Shown here: positions 1 through 5,606 of the stretch, in pieces
Layout: each line of letters begins with the position of its first letter
How positions within the stretch are numbered: position 1 is the first letter of the stretch
Source: Peptococcaceae bacterium
GTDB taxonomy: Bacteria; Bacillota; DSM-12270; Thermacetogeniales; Thermacetogeniaceae
Length of the DNA: 11,839 bases
NCBI GenBank assembly: GCA_003160265.1
Contig: PLQY01000090.1
Span: 8,153 to 19,991, forward strand
Reading direction: 5' to 3'
Made by a program: the position numbers and the translations under genes
The notes under the pieces: generated by a model
Seen by the model: the letters and a program-made list of their open reading frames with translations, nothing else
What the model was told of the DNA's origin: nothing
Databases searched by the model: none

Positions 1-28
1 GCTCTTATCCCACCGCTTTGTATGTACT

Positions 29-65
29 CCGCATTCTTCGGTCCAGGCCGGAGGCCTGGATGCGG
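29..65. repeat. Imperfect hairpin ahead of the first gene
   Basis: A perfect 8-bp inverted repeat (TCCAGGCC at 42-49, GGCCTGGA at 53-60, 3-nt loop) is extended on the outside by CCGCAT (29-34) pairing with ATGCGG (60-65, sharing base 60), with 35-41 bulged. No T-run follows on either strand, so a standard intrinsic terminator is not supported. It could be the end of an upstream transcript or a leader structure. The rest of 1-169 shows no convincing gene. Confidence 0.35.
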
Positions 66-208
66 AGGAAGCGGGGGCATTAGAGCGGGTAGTCATCTGT
101 GGTGATCTTCGGGCGGCTGCTATCCTCCACTATGAGAGAGTAAGTTTTCAGGCGCGGGGAATAATAACAATGTTTACTCAAAAACATTCCAACAACGGAG
201 GGATCTGC

Positions 209-511
209 ATGTTCGATCTGCACCCGGCTTTTTCTATTAATCCTGTCCCCAGCCGCGCTGGCGATAAAGTAAAGATCAAGTACCACGGACTACTGGTAAA
301 TTCAGGAGCCGACCAGATCTGGCTGCACACCGGCTTCGGGGCCGATAACTGGCAGGATCGGCATGACTACCACATGAATAGGGCCTCAGATGGTTGGGAA
401 CAGACCGTGGAGATCACCAGGGAGGGACAGTTCAACTTCTGCTTCAAAGACAGCGCTAGCAACTGGGACAACAACAACATGCTAAATTGGAGTTACCAGA
501 TCAGGCGATAA
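209..511 (+). CDS. Stand-alone carbohydrate-binding protein (CBM25/CBM53-like)
   Basis: A 100-residue protein that consists of a single starch-binding-type beta-sandwich module with no catalytic domain, no signal peptide and no membrane segment, so it is probably cytoplasmic. Family-like signs are the IWLHTGFG block near residue 34, the DGWEQTV strand in the middle, FCFKDSASNWDNN and the final NWSYQIRR; in CBM25/53 domains the conserved tryptophans form the sugar platform and the WDNN motif is typical. The ATG at 209 was chosen because GGAGGG (197-202) sits 6 nt upstream; the in-frame ATG at 170 has no such site. It faces the minus-strand nuclease gene and has no obvious partner in the window. 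A role in binding alpha-glucan or glycogen is inferred from the family; no enzyme activity is expected. Confidence 0.75.
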   Translation: MFDLHPAFSINPVPSRAGDKVKIKYHGLLVNSGADQIWLHTGFGADNWQDRHDYHMNRASDGWEQTVEITREGQFNFCFKDSASNWDNNNMLNWSYQIRR

Positions 512-513
512 TT

Positions 514-552
514 TGTGAAGTGAGAGGCGAGAGGCCTCGTATTTCACACTTC
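514..552. terminator. Possible stem-loop between convergent genes
   Basis: Inverted repeats lie between two convergent stop codons: GAGGC (524-528) with GCCTC (534-538), flanked by GAAGTG (517-522) with CACTTC (547-552), or alternatively TGTGAA (514-519) with TTCACA (543-548). The place is right for a shared terminator, but there is no clear T-tract, so the call is weak. Confidence 0.3.
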
Positions 553-584
553 TCGACTATCAGGATAAGCCCCTTTATGCGGAG

Positions 585-1064
585 TCAATGCAGGGACTTT
601 TTGTAGTCGTCCGGTCCGTCGAACTCCAGGAGCCTCCGGAGTTCCTCCTGCTGGTTCTCGTCGATCAACTCGGCGACGGGCATGGTGTACCCGGCCACCT
701 TTTCGGAGATAAACATCCTGGCGCCCGTTCTCAAGGCAAGGGCGATGGCGTCGCTAGGGCGAGAGTCGACGACGACCTCGCCGGAAGTGGTCTGTAGGTA
801 CATCTCTGCAAAATAAGTGCCATCTTTGATGTCATTGATAATCACGCTGCGCACGGATGCGCCCAGATGCTCGCACAGGGATTTGATCAGATCGTGCGTC
901 ATGGGGCGCGGGACCATGACTCCTTGCAGCGCCATGGCGATGGCCTGCGCTTCAAACGGTCCTACCCAGATCGGAAGGACGCGCCGCTCGGATTCATCTA
1001 CCAGCAATACTACTGGGCTAAGGGACAGGTCGAAGGTCAACTCTTTTACCAGCACTGGAATCAT
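585..1064 (-). CDS. Bifunctional nuclease family protein (DUF151)
   Basis: A 159-residue protein of the BFN/DUF151 family. Signs are the opening strand MIPVLVKELTFD, the PIWVGPFEAQAIA block (about residues 31-43) and the hallmark SRPSDAIALALR (101-112). Plant and bacterial members have been reported to have RNase and DNase activity; the physiological role in Firmicutes is unsettled. The ATG at 1064 follows an AGAGGAGAG ribosome site (minus strand, about 1068-1077). The reading frame stays open to 1175, but that extension has no ribosome site, does not resemble the family and would overlap the end of comM. The gene lies 64 nt downstream of comM on the same strand, with no terminator between, so they are probably co-transcribed. 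The short charged C-terminus (FDGPDDYKKSLH) is variable in the family. Confidence 0.88.
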   Translation of the reverse strand: MIPVLVKELTFDLSLSPVVLLVDESERRVLPIWVGPFEAQAIAMALQGVMVPRPMTHDLIKSLCEHLGASVRSVIINDIKDGTYFAEMYLQTTSGEVVVDSRPSDAIALALRTGARMFISEKVAGYTMPVAELIDENQQEELRRLLEFDGPDDYKKSLH

Positions 1065-1128
1065 TGTATCTCTCCTCTGAGGTTCACGTGAGTGGGGTAT
1101 TTTAGACAAGCCGCCTGAAGGTGTTTGC

Positions 1129-2673
1129 CTAACAGAGAGGATGATCAAAGCAGCGATACTGCACGGCTTCGGCAATGTGCAGGGGCTGGATCTGGCCGGA
1201 ACCGGCCAGGTCTGCGATTGTCCGGGCTACTTTGAGAACACGGTCAAGCGCCCTCATGCTCAGGTTCAGCCCTTGAAATATCTTGTATAACAGGCCCTGT
1301 GCTTCTTTCTCCAGTTTGCAGAAATTTTTGATCTGCCGGCTCTTCATCTTTGCATTATAAATAATCCCTGTGTTCTGAAAACGTGCCTGTTCTATTGTAT
1401 GAGCCTCGATCACCCTTTTTCTGATCTCCGCCGAGGATTCGCCGCGATTGTCTTTGACCAGTTCGCCCAGTTCCAGGCGAGGCACTTCCACCTGCAGGTC
1501 AATGCGGTCGAGCATGGGTCCGGAGATCCGGTTGCGGTAGCGCTGGGCCTGATGGGGAGTGCAAGTGCATGCTTTCTTGAGATCGCCCAGGTAGCCGCAC
1601 GGACAGGGATTACAACTTCCGATAAATAAAAAATTGGCACTATATGTAAACGTTCCCGCCACCCGGCCCACGGTGACGACATTCTCCTCAAGGGGCTCCC
1701 GTAGGGCCTCCAGCACCTCCCGGTTAAATTCCGGCAGTTCGTCCATGAACAGTACGCCATGAGAAGCGAGGCTGATCTCCCCGGGACGCGCCATCCGGCC
1801 TCCGCCGATGATGCTGGCTGTCGATGCCGTATGGTGGGGAGACCGAAACGGCCTCCTGGTGATCACGGGGCTGTCCTTGGGGAGCAGCCCGGCCACGCTG
1901 TAGATCTTGGTGGCCTCCAGGCATTCCTCCCAGGTCATCGGCGGCAGGATGGATGACAGCCGGCGGGCGAGCATCGTCTTGCCCGTCCCGGGCGGTCCTA
2001 TCAGGAGGATGTTGTGGCATCCTGCCGCCGCTATTTCCAATGCCCGCTTGACTTGCTCCTGACCGCTGACATCGGCGAAATCAGGTTCCGCTTCGACCGC
2101 ACTGCCACTCAAAGCTCTTTGCTTGGCCTCATCACAACTCAAGCCCAACGCGATCTCTTGCTCTCCCCGCAGGAAGGAAGCCACCTCCGCCAGGTGGCTG
2201 CCGCCGCGTACCTGGATGCCCGGTACTAACGAGGCTTCTGCCAGGTTGCCGAGAGGCACGACTAAGGATGCGCCCGGGCGCTCGCCGGCAATGTCACCGG
2301 CCATCAGGATGATCCCCGGAACGGCGTAGATTGTGCCGTCCAGAGACAATTCCCCGACTATGATATGGTTGGCCGCCTGTTCCACAGGCACCTGTCCGGT
2401 GGCTGCCAGGATGCCCACGGCGATCGGCAGGTCGAACAGGGAACCCTCCTTTCGAAGATCGGCAGGGGCGAGGTTGACGGTGATCCGCTTGATCGGAAAC
2501 TCCAGCCCGGCGTTCCTGATGGCGCCGCGCACCCGTTCGGTGGATTCCCTGACTGCCGTGTCCGGCAGGCCGACGATATTGAACGCCGGCAGACCGGGGG
2601 AGACGTCTACTTCCACCCTGACGAAGTGCGTTTTCATTCCCAGGCAGCAACAGCAGTTCACGATCCCGAGCAA
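1129..2673 (-). CDS. comM: ComM/YifB, Mg-chelatase-like AAA+ ATPase
   Basis: A 514-residue full-length ComM (YifB); the family is usually about 505-515 residues. ComM forms a hexameric helicase that drives branch migration of D-loops during natural transformation. Order of domains: N-terminal S5-like ChlI domain (GLPAFNIVGLPDTAVRES, 27-44; NLAPADLRKEGSLFDLP, 67-83), AAA+ core with Walker A GPPGTGKT (226-233), Walker B VLFMDELPEF (307-316), the NPCPCGY block near 355-361, the ISGPMLDRIDL arginine-finger region (383-393), and the C-terminal Mg_chelatase_C helices. The start is TTG at 2673 (reading MLGIVN), supported by GAGGT seven bases upstream (minus strand, about 2681-2685) and by alignment with normal family N-termini. 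Odd: four consecutive cysteines at residues 7-10, where relatives usually have small polar or hydrophobic residues. It is transcribed away from dprA and topA, unlike the common co-directional order in Firmicutes. Confidence 0.95.
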   Translation of the reverse strand: MLGIVNCCCCLGMKTHFVRVEVDVSPGLPAFNIVGLPDTAVRESTERVRGAIRNAGLEFPIKRITVNLAPADLRKEGSLFDLPIAVGILAATGQVPVEQAANHIIVGELSLDGTIYAVPGIILMAGDIAGERPGASLVVPLGNLAEASLVPGIQVRGGSHLAEVASFLRGEQEIALGLSCDEAKQRALSGSAVEAEPDFADVSGQEQVKRALEIAAAGCHNILLIGPPGTGKTMLARRLSSILPPMTWEECLEATKIYSVAGLLPKDSPVITRRPFRSPHHTASTASIIGGGRMARPGEISLASHGVLFMDELPEFNREVLEALREPLEENVVTVGRVAGTFTYSANFLFIGSCNPCPCGYLGDLKKACTCTPHQAQRYRNRISGPMLDRIDLQVEVPRLELGELVKDNRGESSAEIRKRVIEAHTIEQARFQNTGIIYNAKMKSRQIKNFCKLEKEAQGLLYKIFQGLNLSMRALDRVLKVARTIADLAGSGQIQPLHIAEAVQYRCFDHPLC

Positions 2674-2751
2674 TGTGGTTACCTCGATAAAGAGATTATG
2701 CTATATCTATTCGTTGCCGGGAGGGGGTTTCCTGCAGGAGTGAAAAGAGAA

Positions 2752-2800
2752 CCAAGGGAACGGCCTGGCGGTGATCACGGGATTGCCTTTGGAGAGCGGT
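2752..2800 (-). pseudogene. Short comM remnant (fragment C)
   Basis: Read on the minus strand, about 2758-2796 gives LSKGNPVITARPF, matching residues 264-276 of the intact ComM (LPKDSPVITRRPF) at 9 of 13 positions. The DNA agrees at about 30 of 39 bases, including the run GGTGATCACGGG. It sits just upstream of the intact comM start in the same orientation. The match is short, so chance is not excluded, but two longer comM fragments nearby make a real remnant likely. Confidence 0.45.
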
Positions 2801-3158
2801 CCTTGGAACAAGGATGACTGAGATAGATCACCGTGTTGTAATTGCCATCCGATTTGGATACCTATCTGGTCGATCCGTGATTGTCTCTAGGAGCAGAATT
2901 CTGGGTATTGAGTAAATTCATCCTTGTTCTGATATTTTTTGCTCAACCTAAAGCTTTAAAAACAGCGTATTGTCTGTAGTGATACATTGAAGCCCATAAT
3001 TTTGAAGATAGAAGGAAAGCATCGGTAAAGAAAGACAACCTAACACATGAAATTTCGGAAGGGTGGACGCGCTGGTTTCCAATGTTGTTTTCAAGGCCAT
3101 CACGGCGCCAACGGCCTGTACCTGTGGATCGTGCCAATGCCTTGCTGTTAATATCCCA
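2801..3158. other. Intergenic stretch without a convincing gene
   Basis: About 360 bases, more AT-rich than the flanking core genes. A small inverted repeat TCCTTG/CAAGGA lies near 2802-2816. A 74-codon minus-strand frame (2943-3167) is open but lacks a ribosome site, resembles nothing I recognise and runs through the promoter of the next gene, so it is not called. No RNA gene was recognised. Confidence 0.5.
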
Positions 3159-3187
3159 TTGACCCATTTAGGACAATGTGGTATTAT
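3159..3187 (+). promoter_or_regulatory. Sigma-70/SigA promoter of the first toxin-antitoxin module
   Basis: TTGACC (3159-3164) and TATTAT (3182-3187) are separated by exactly 17 nt. Transcription would start near 3194, leaving only about 15 nt before the antitoxin ATG, so the GGGAGG ribosome site lies at the very 5' end of the message. Many antitoxins bind their own promoter; an operator is not separately visible here. Confidence 0.65.
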
Positions 3188-3208
3188 GCTTTATGGGAGG
3201 TATGTAAA

Positions 3209-3487
3209 ATGGAGAATACTTTTATAATCCATGATGAGTTCAAAGAGATTGATACCCGGACGATAGATGAGCGTAACAGGCTTACTCTGGGTGAACTGAT
3301 GAGAGGGTACAAGAGGGTGCGCCTTTACAAGAATGAGCGGGGAGAAATTCTTTTGCAACCTGTCGTAGAGGTTCCTGCCTCCGAGCTATGGCTCTATCAG
3401 AACAGGAATGCCATGGAATCGGTTATCAAAGGGATTAAGGATGCCTCCGAGGATAAAATCTCCCGTCTTGACCTGGGGGAGTTGTAG
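3209..3487 (+). CDS. AbrB/MazE-like antitoxin of a RelE-type module
   Basis: A 92-residue protein. The central part (about residues 15-52) reads as a small AbrB-like swapped-hairpin DNA-binding domain: TIDERNRLTLGEL followed by RVRLYKNERGEILLQPVVEV. The C-terminal part (ASELWLYQNRNAMESVIKGIKDAS) is the kind of amphipathic tail by which antitoxins wrap their toxin. The ATG at 3209 is chosen over the in-frame ATG at 3176 because GGGAGG (3195-3200) lies 8 nt upstream and the promoter would start transcription after 3176. The toxin frame follows with essentially no gap. Function expected from the family: neutralises the toxin and autorepresses the operon. Assignment to a type II antitoxin rests on fold-like motifs plus the neighbouring toxin, not on a search. 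Confidence 0.75.
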   Translation: MENTFIIHDEFKEIDTRTIDERNRLTLGELMRGYKRVRLYKNERGEILLQPVVEVPASELWLYQNRNAMESVIKGIKDASEDKISRLDLGEL

Positions 3488-3789
3488 GTACGGACACGTT
3501 TGCGATATATCTTACTGACCAAGCAAGGAATCAACTAAATATCCTCAAGTCCGATCGCGGTCTGAATAAAAGATATAGGGCCGGGAGCAAGGGGCTCTGT
3601 CTGTTGGCAGAAAACCCACGGCATAAAGGACTTCAGACTCACGAGTTCACAACCCTGAAAGGACCCCGGGGAGAAAAAGTATTCGAGGCCTATGTTGAGC
3701 AGGCAACTCCTGCGGCCTACCGGATATTTTGGTGCTACGGTCCGGAAAAGGACAATATTACTATTCTGGCGATTACCAAACACCCTTGA
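3484..3789 (+). CDS. RelE/ParE-like toxin, start codon not recognisable
   Basis: The frame is open from 3472 (first codon after an in-frame TGA) to the TGA at 3787-3789 and encodes a complete-looking toxin of about 100 residues: FAIYLTDQARNQLNILKSD, then LLAENPRHKGLQTHEF, LKGPRGEKVFEAYVEQ, AAYRIFWCYGP and a final ITILAITKHP. This order (N-terminal helices, then beta strands with basic residues) fits RelE-superfamily ribosome-dependent mRNA interferases. There is no ATG, GTG or TTG at the proper 5' end: the codons there are GTT, GTA (3484, overlapping the antitoxin stop), GGT, ACG (3490). A purine-rich site GGGGGAG (3475-3481) is present. The first ordinary start is TTG at 3604, which would remove about 40 residues. 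It is therefore either a silenced toxin, a non-canonical start, or a sequence error at one base. The antitoxin gene ends inside its beginning. Confidence 0.7.
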   Translation, partial: VGTDTFAIYLTDQARNQLNILKSDRGLNKRYRAGSKGLCLLAENPRHKGLQTHEFTTLKGPRGEKVFEAYVEQATPAAYRIFWCYGPEKDNITILAITKHP

Positions 3790-3820
3790 CGATACGATCG
3801 ACCGTTGTCAGGGTGATTTT
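3781..3820 (+). terminator. Possible intrinsic terminator after the RelE-like toxin
   Basis: CACCCTTGAC (3781-3790, overlapping the toxin stop codon) pairs with GTCAGGGTG (3807-3815) with one bulged base and a 16-nt loop, followed by ATTTT. Stem and T-run are modest, so efficiency is uncertain. Confidence 0.35.
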
Positions 3821-3989
3821 CTTGCCTACGAGCATTTTTTGGCCAGACCGAATATGATTATCGATCCGCACGCTCCTTCGACAGTTTGCCTCTTCTCTCA
3901 AACCCGAAGTTGTCAGGGGTTTTATTGAAAGCAGCGCCAATATTCTGCAAAGCGGGGTAGGGAGATGCTCCTCTTCGGCGCAAGCTGGT

Positions 3990-4274
3990 TGCAGCCACGG
4001 GCTGGATGCCAGGTGCCCGGGACGCCTCCATCAGGTTCCCGATCGGCACGATGAAGGATGTTCCCTGCTGTTCTCTGGCAATATCGCCGGCCATCAGAAT
4101 CACTCCCGGCACGGAAGAGACAGTGCCGTCCAGAGACAATTCACCGACAATGATGTGACCGGCCGCCTCTTCCACCGGCGCCTGTCCGGTAGCTGCCAGG
4201 ATCCCGACAGCTATTGGCAGGTCGAACTGGGATCCCTCTTTTCGGAGGTCGGCCGGGGCGAGGTTGACGGTGAT
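3990..4274 (-). pseudogene. Decayed partial comM copy (fragment A)
   Basis: Minus-strand translation from 4274 downward reproduces residues 64 to about 155 of the intact ComM: ITVNLAPADLRKEG, FDLPIAVGILAATGQ, HIIVGELSLDGT, VPGVILMAGDI, GNLMEAS. Roughly four of five residues are identical by eye over about 92 positions. The frame is still open, but both ends are lost: no N-terminal start region, no Walker A or B. Divergence from the intact gene (for example EQQGTSFIVPIGN against ERPGASLVVPLGN) is too large for a recent duplication. It lies between the two toxin-antitoxin modules, in the same orientation as comM. Between 3821 and 3989 nothing else was identified with confidence. Confidence 0.85.
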
Positions 4275-4321
4275 GTGGCTTTGGCTCTATATGGGGTGGA
4301 TGCTTGCGTGGCGCGCGATGT

Positions 4322-4350
4322 TTGAATACCGAGTTGTCAAGTGTTATACT
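4322..4350 (+). promoter_or_regulatory. Extended -10 promoter of the VapBC module
   Basis: TTGAAT (4322-4327) and TATACT (4345-4350) with 17-nt spacing, and a TG dinucleotide (4342-4343) one base before the -10, which makes an extended -10 element. The predicted start near 4357 gives a leader of about 50 nt before the vapB GTG. Confidence 0.65.
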
Positions 4351-4407
4351 AGAAAATGGGAAAGTTTTGGAGACAAAAGGGCGGATAAGTGTTTGGAGGC
4401 GAGAAAA

Positions 4408-4632
4408 GTGATCAGCGCCAAAGTGCATGCAGACGAACTTAATTTACCGGTGGAAATTGCGAGAAAACTGAAGGGTAAAAGGGTGACCATTTCAGAAGTT
4501 AGCGAAGGGTTTCTTCTTAAACCCATTTCGGAAGACCCAATTAGTGAGGCACGTGGTATCTTGAAAGGGAAGGGCTTTACTGTGGATAGGTACTTGCAAT
4601 ACAAGCAAGTAGAAAAGGACTTAGAAACATGA
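4408..4632 (+). CDS. vapB: VapB-type AbrB-fold antitoxin
   Basis: A 74-residue antitoxin. The N-terminal half (ISAKVHADELNLPVEIARKLKGKRVTI in overview, residues 2-28) has the AbrB/SpoVT pattern of a short strand, a PVEIARKL helix and a KGKRVTISEV strand; the acidic and basic C-terminus (about 41-74) is the likely toxin-binding tail. Start: GTG at 4408 with GGAGG (4395-4399) 8 nt upstream. The open frame reaches back to 4264, but that part overlaps the comM remnant and the promoter, so it is not coding. Its stop overlaps the toxin start in an ATGA arrangement (4629-4632), typical of coupled vapBC genes. The antitoxin frame is intact although its toxin is broken, so it is an orphan antitoxin in effect. 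Confidence 0.85.
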   Translation: MISAKVHADELNLPVEIARKLKGKRVTISEVSEGFLLKPISEDPISEARGILKGKGFTVDRYLQYKQVEKDLET

Positions 4633-5166
4633 GTGATCATTACGTGCTGGATGCCTGTGCTGTTATTGCTTTGTTGAATGATGAGGCCGGTGCAGATATC
4701 GTGGAAGAACTTCTCCGAAAATCAAATCCGCAGCAGCCCAATGTAGTTTTACACAGGTTAAACTTGCTAGTACGCTGTCAACTCTAAAACTACAACGTTA
4801 TGCAGTTTCAGGCCTTTGTCAATTAACGGATACGGTTTGGCAGAAAAAGCATTCGTTAAACCTGTAGAATTAGTGTTGACAATCTACTAGAGGTCTATTA
4901 TGGCATTTATCGCGACATCGGTGTAGAGGCTGGCAGTGAGGCACTGGAAAAAGTACGCGCCTTGCCTTTAATCGAAGTTAATGAGATTACTCAGGAAGTT
5001 TTCCTAGTGGCTGGCAGGCTAAAAGCAAGTCACTAGGATGTCTTTGGCAGATTCGATAGCAGCGGCGGAAGCAAAGGTTCGTTCCGCTACTCTTGTAACA
5101 TCAAACCATCACGAGATCGAACCCATTACTACTTCTGAAAACCTTTCCGTGTTATGGATACGATAG
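4629..5166 (+). pseudogene. vapC: VapC (PIN-domain) toxin, disrupted
   Basis: VapC toxins are Mg-dependent PIN-domain RNases. The 5' part reads MSDHYVLDACAVIALLNDE, with the first PIN acidic residue at Asp8, and continues to LHRLNLL before hitting TAA at 4785. Coding resumes in the same frame about 120 nt later at 4881 (NLLEVYYGIYRDIGVEAGS, then EVFLVAGRLKASH), then meets TAG at 5034. Deleting one T at 5034 restores HRMSLADSIAAAEAK, which carries the second conserved acidic stretch (LADSIA), and the frame runs on through ATLVTSNHHEIEPI to LWIR and TAG at 5164-5166. Two lesions are thus visible: an insertion of about 120 nt and a 1-nt insertion. As written, only a 52-residue truncated peptide can be made. 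The start overlaps the vapB stop by 4 nt. Confidence 0.88.
4753..4881. repeat. About 120-nt insertion with inverted repeats inside vapC
   Basis: This extra stretch separates two halves of the PIN domain. Inverted repeats frame it: ACAGGTTAAAC (4753-4763) with GTTAAACCTGT (4855-4865), one mismatch, and TGTCAAC (4776-4782) with GTTGACA (4875-4881), perfect. A further perfect 10-bp pair, TGTAGTTTTA (4742-4751) and TAAAACTACA (4785-4794), lies at the left end. The insert length keeps frame but contains stops. The codons for Asn-Leu-Leu occur on both sides (4761-4769 and 4881-4889), which may be a degraded junction duplication. It could be a miniature inverted-repeat element; no transposase and no clean target duplication are seen. 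Confidence 0.4.
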
Positions 5167-5211
5167 GATATGATACGGGTGAGGCTCAATCGTCCATGAC
5201 CAGAAAAATGC

Positions 5212-5255
5212 AAAATTGCCATTGCCGCTAATCAACTAAGGTAATGGCAATTTTT
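5212..5255. terminator. Strong bidirectional intrinsic terminator
   Basis: AAAATTGCCATTGCC (5212-5226) pairs with GGTAATGGCAATTTT (5240-5254) in a 15-bp stem with one G-U pair and a 13-nt loop. The stem ends in an A-run on the left and a T-run (5251-5255) on the right, so it can stop transcripts from both directions. It lies 46 nt after the vapC stop and closes that module. Confidence 0.8.
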
Positions 5256-5304
5256 GTTCATGAAGCGCCGGAAAGGTCAAAAAGGAGTGATGGCAAGGGT
5301 TTGA

Positions 5305-5400
5305 GATTTGTTGTTATATGCACGGACAAACCGTAATTTGCATCCCGAACAAAAGAAGATGCTGGACGTGCTGAACATACCCGATTGTTTGCGTGATTAG
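5305..5400 (+). pseudogene. Short remnant, perhaps a transposase C-terminus
   Basis: A frame closed by TAG at 5398-5400 reads LYARTNRNLHPEQKKMLDVL and ends NIPDCLRD. The pattern of an arginine/asparagine stretch followed by a Pro-Glu-Gln-x-x-x-Leu-x-x-Leu tail is reminiscent of the ends of some DDE transposases, but I cannot name a family. There is no start codon or ribosome site, and upstream is the terminator. The assignment is tentative. Confidence 0.2.
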
Positions 5401-5413
5401 CTTTTTTGTAATA

Positions 5414-5438
5414 TATTATTACTAAACTAGTAATAATA
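5414..5438. promoter_or_regulatory. Perfect 25-bp palindrome, likely operator
   Basis: Arms TATTATTACTA (5414-5424) and TAGTAATAATA (5428-5438) are perfect inverted repeats around a 3-nt centre AAC. No T-run follows on either strand beyond the arms themselves, and the stem is all weak pairs apart from one G-C, so a dimeric repressor site is more plausible than a terminator. It stands 20 nt before the GTG of the truncated ATPase. The regulator is unknown. Confidence 0.45.
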
Positions 5439-5458
5439 CCCTCGGGAAGTGATGTCCT

Positions 5459-5587
5459 GTGCCGGGAAAACTGTTTCCTATCGGTGGCCCTGTTTCTGAA
5501 GAAGACATAGTCGACCGGGAAAATTTCATCGCGTCACTTAGATCGCGTTTACTTAGAAGCCTGAAGAAGTCTACGACAGCAACGTAA
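5459..5587 (+). pseudogene. N-terminal stub of an AAA-family ATPase
   Basis: A 42-codon frame from GTG (5459), with GGGAAG (5444-5449) upstream, to TAA (5585-5587). It reads LFPIGGPVSEEDIVDRENFI, the characteristic opening of archaeal-type/STAND-like AAA ATPases, in which the VDRE(E/N)FI box normally precedes a Walker A loop by about 20-25 residues. Here the protein stops right where Walker A should come, and a comM remnant follows. It is therefore a 3' truncation. Such ATPases are frequent accessory genes; their function is mostly unknown. Confidence 0.6.
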
Positions 5588-5606
5588 AATCTTTCTTCTT
5601 CAGTCT

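Noticed and set aside
1065..1175. N-terminal extension of the DUF151 protein up to 1175
   Set aside because: It overlaps the comM end, lacks a ribosome site and is unlike the family; the ATG at 1064 has an excellent site.
2365..2817. Plus-strand frames of 136 and 150 codons overlapping the 5' part of comM
   Set aside because: They are shadows of comM on the opposite strand, without family resemblance.
2943..3167. 74-codon minus-strand frame upstream of the first toxin-antitoxin module
   Set aside because: It has no ribosome site, no recognisable motif, and its start lies in the antitoxin promoter.
4876..4900. TTGACA followed by TATTAT inside vapC as an internal promoter
   Set aside because: Spacing is only 14 nt, too short for a SigA promoter, and the TTGACA belongs to the inserted inverted repeat.
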